Source of the DNA: Clostridiales bacterium
GTDB taxonomy: Bacteria > Bacillota > Clostridia > Lachnospirales > CAG-274
DNA length: 7,601 bases
Reading direction: 5' to 3'
Assembly: GCA_021203425.1 (NCBI GenBank)
Contig: JAJQBF010000270.1
Coordinates: 1 to 7,601, forward strand
The first letter of the stretch is position 1; every line of letters starts with the position of its first letter. The position numbers and the translations under genes were made by a program. Shown piece after piece: positions 6,290-7,601 of the stretch. The notes beneath the pieces were generated by a model, which saw nothing but the letters and a program-made list of their open reading frames with translations, had not been told where the DNA came from and made no database searches.

Positions 6290-7452
6290 TTGAAAGCCTC
6301 CTTTAAAAGAATTTCTTTTTTGTTGTTTTCAGGGTTTAAAAGAACGAAATCCAAAAGTCTGTTTAAAGTATAGCCTATTTCCGGTCCTTTAAAACCCAAG
6401 CCCGTTATGTCTCTGCCGTTTATATCAAGTGACTTTATTGTAGTTTGTTCCTCATTTTTTATAAATTTTTCAGCCTCGGAAATATATTCCTCCCCCTTGG
6501 CTTTCTTTATATTAAGCAGCTTTAAAAGCCCTTCTTTTCCCATTTCAGACAGCAGTTTTCTTAAATCATATTCACTTCCGTCAATTTTAAAATCATAATA
6601 TTTTATCAGACTTAAAGCAGATTTTATAAGGCTGTTCGACAACTTTAAATTCTTAAGTGTTCTTTCGGGGTTTTCCTCATAGGCAAGTATGATACAAAGG
6701 GCAATATCTTCTCCCTTGTCTGCTTTTTTTAAAATTTCGGCAATTTGTTTCCCCCGTTGTCTTAATGCCCTTGAAATTTCAGGGGCACACTCTTCAAAAA
6801 GCTTTGTTTCGTCTATAAGAAGGAGCTTTTCACGGTGTTCGGAGGTTATAAGCCTTAAAAACTCCGTTGTTATTCTCTCTATGCTTACGTTTTTAATAAG
6901 TCCGGCATTGTTTTTTACGGCCTCATATGTCTTTTCTTCTATTTCAAAGCCCAGCTGGGCGGAAAATCTCAGCGCCCTGAGCATTCTCAGCGCATCTTCC
7001 CGAAATCTCAAATTAGGTTCTCTTACCCCTCTTATAATCCCCTTCTTTATATCTTCTCTTCCTCCGAAAGGGTCTGCATAGCCTTTGTCGGGGCTGTAGG
7101 CTATGGCATTCATAGTAAAATCTCTTCGGCTTAAGTCCTTTGTTATGTCGTCTGTAAATGTTACCTCATCGGGGTGGCGGTTGTCTTTATATTTACCGTC
7201 GATTCTGTAAGTTGTAACCTCATAGTTTACGGAATTGTGAACCACGGTAACCGTGCCGTGCTGTATACCCGTATCAAAGGTATGGGGAAATATTTTTTTT
7301 ATATCCTCGGGCAGTGCATTTGTTGTTATGTCATAGTCATGGGGAGTAAGCCCCATAAGATAATCTCTTACACAGCCCCCTACAATATAGCCTTCAAAGC
7401 CCGATTCGTTAATTTTATCCAGCAAATAAAGAACATCTTTCGTAAGTTTCAT
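6277..7452 (-). CDS. cca: CCA tRNA nucleotidyltransferase (class II, Bacillus-type)
   Basis: The 391-residue enzyme adds C, C and A to tRNA 3' ends without a nucleic acid template, using CTP and ATP. The nucleotidyltransferase head carries GGCVRD (25-30) and the metal-binding pair D39 and D41 in HDYDI. A flexible-loop region of normal length follows (about 78-100), with RRDFTMNA at 109-116. The nucleotide-selecting motif E152, D153, R156 lies in REDALRMLR. The RNA-binding neck and body follow from about residue 170. The C-terminal segment DINGRDITGLGFKGPEIG (343-360) is typical of the tail domain. No HD phosphohydrolase motif is seen, and the length matches the compact Bacillus form. The intact flexible loop favours full CCA addition rather than CC-only. 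The three tRNA genes here lack encoded CCA, so this activity is needed. The ATG at 7452 has AGAGGA 11 nt upstream. It is the first gene of a unit with the SDR gene. Confidence 0.95.
   Translation of the reverse strand: MKLTKDVLYLLDKINESGFEGYIVGGCVRDYLMGLTPHDYDITTNALPEDIKKIFPHTFDTGIQHGTVTVVHNSVNYEVTTYRIDGKYKDNRHPDEVTFTDDITKDLSRRDFTMNAIAYSPDKGYADPFGGREDIKKGIIRGVREPNLRFREDALRMLRALRFSAQLGFEIEEKTYEAVKNNAGLIKNVSIERITTEFLRLITSEHREKLLLIDETKLFEECAPEISRALRQRGKQIAEILKKADKGEDIALCIILAYEENPERTLKNLKLSNSLIKSALSLIKYYDFKIDGSEYDLRKLLSEMGKEGLLKLLNIKKAKGEEYISEAEKFIKNEEQTTIKSLDINGRDITGLGFKGPEIGYTLNRLLDFVLLNPENNKKEILLKEAFKWLH
6297..6304 (-). promoter_or_regulatory. Strong ribosome binding site of the SDR gene, inside cca
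   Basis: AAAGGAGG on the minus strand lies 7 nt before the ATG at 6289, within the last codons of cca. It fixes the start and allows efficient translation despite the 13-nt overlap. Confidence 0.85.
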
Positions 7453-7484
7453 CTTTAATACGTTCCTCTCTGATAAGAATATTG

Positions 7485-7498
7485 ATTATATAATAGCA
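7485..7498 (-). promoter_or_regulatory. Probable promoter of the cca-SDR operon (extended -10)
   Basis: The minus strand reads TGCTATTATATAAT. TGC-TATTAT (7498-7490) fits an extended -10 element, and an overlapping TATAAT lies at 7490-7485. No good -35 box is present at the right distance; the best candidate, TGGTAA (7518-7513), matches only three of six. The position 40 to 50 nt before the cca start and the AT-rich setting make it plausible. Confidence 0.45.
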
Positions 7499-7522
7499 TA
7501 AAAGTTCACTTTTTACCAGTCC

Positions 7523-7544
7523 TTTGCTGTCTTTTTTCAGCAAA
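7523..7544. other. Small hairpin between the right repeat and the cca promoter
   Basis: TTTGCTG (7523-7529) and CAGCAAA (7538-7544) form a perfect 7-bp stem around an 8-nt T-rich loop. No proper T tract follows on the minus strand, and only a short one (TTTT, 7547-7550) on the plus strand, so terminator function is weakly supported. It may be a remnant terminator or a chance inverted repeat. Confidence 0.35.
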
Positions 7545-7546
7545 CC

Positions 7547-7601
7547 TTTTATAAGTAAATTCCCAAAGTAAATTCCACAGTGGAATTAGAAGTGGAAGTT
7601 A
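7547..7601. repeat. Right copy of a perfect 55-bp terminal inverted repeat
   Basis: The last 55 bases are the exact reverse complement of bases 1-55. This copy lies 94 bp upstream of cca. Relative to the transcription unit it precedes, it has the same orientation as the left copy has to the tRNA promoter. On the plus strand its units read AAGTAAATTCC twice in tandem (7553-7563 and 7566-7576), then GTGGAA twice (7578-7583 and 7590-7595), around the same 17-bp palindrome (7571-7587). Confidence 0.95.

Noticed and set aside
1..7601. A composite transposon or linear plasmid bounded by terminal inverted repeats
   Set aside because: There is no transposase, integrase, replication or telomere-resolving gene, the cargo is chromosomal housekeeping, and target-site duplications cannot be seen because the window stops at the repeats.

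Overview
The window looks like ordinary chromosomal DNA of an anaerobic low-to-mid-GC Firmicute, most likely a Clostridia gut-type organism. This rests on AGGAGG-type ribosome binding sites, TTGACA/TATAAT-type promoters, compact overlapping genes, tRNA genes without an encoded CCA, and a very large oxygen-sensitive-type acyl-CoA dehydratase activase. The genus cannot be told from the sequence alone.

Layout. Positions 1-55 and 7547-7601 are a perfect 55-bp inverted repeat lying exactly at the two ends of the window. Next to the left copy, a textbook promoter (TTGACA, 17 nt, TATAAT) reads rightward into a three-gene tRNA cluster: Phe(GAA), Gly(TCC), Gly(GCC). It ends at a rho-independent terminator (420-454). 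A second, larger bidirectional hairpin terminator (473-545) separates it from the convergent leftward genes.

All protein genes are on the minus strand. From right to left in transcription order they are cca (CCA-adding tRNA nucleotidyltransferase), an SDR-family oxidoreductase overlapping cca by 13 nt, a 117-nt gap from the SDR stop to the first possible activase start holding a good promoter, the 1426-residue activase with two ASKHA ATPase domains and several cysteine-rich modules, and a small lipoprotein overlapping the activase by 14 nt. There are thus two leftward units: cca-SDR, and activase-lipoprotein ending at 473-545.

How they fit together. The three tRNA genes need post-transcriptional CCA addition, which is what Cca does. 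The activase belongs to the family of ATP-driven electron donors for 2-hydroxyacyl-CoA dehydratases and related Fe-S enzymes, but its partner and substrate are unknown. Its overlap with a surface lipoprotein gene suggests co-translation, but the functional link is not evident.

The least ordinary items are the terminal 55-bp repeats, which may be an assembly-graph signature of a dispersed repeat, and the giant activase with its lipoprotein partner. No defence system, CRISPR array, transposase or phage gene is visible.
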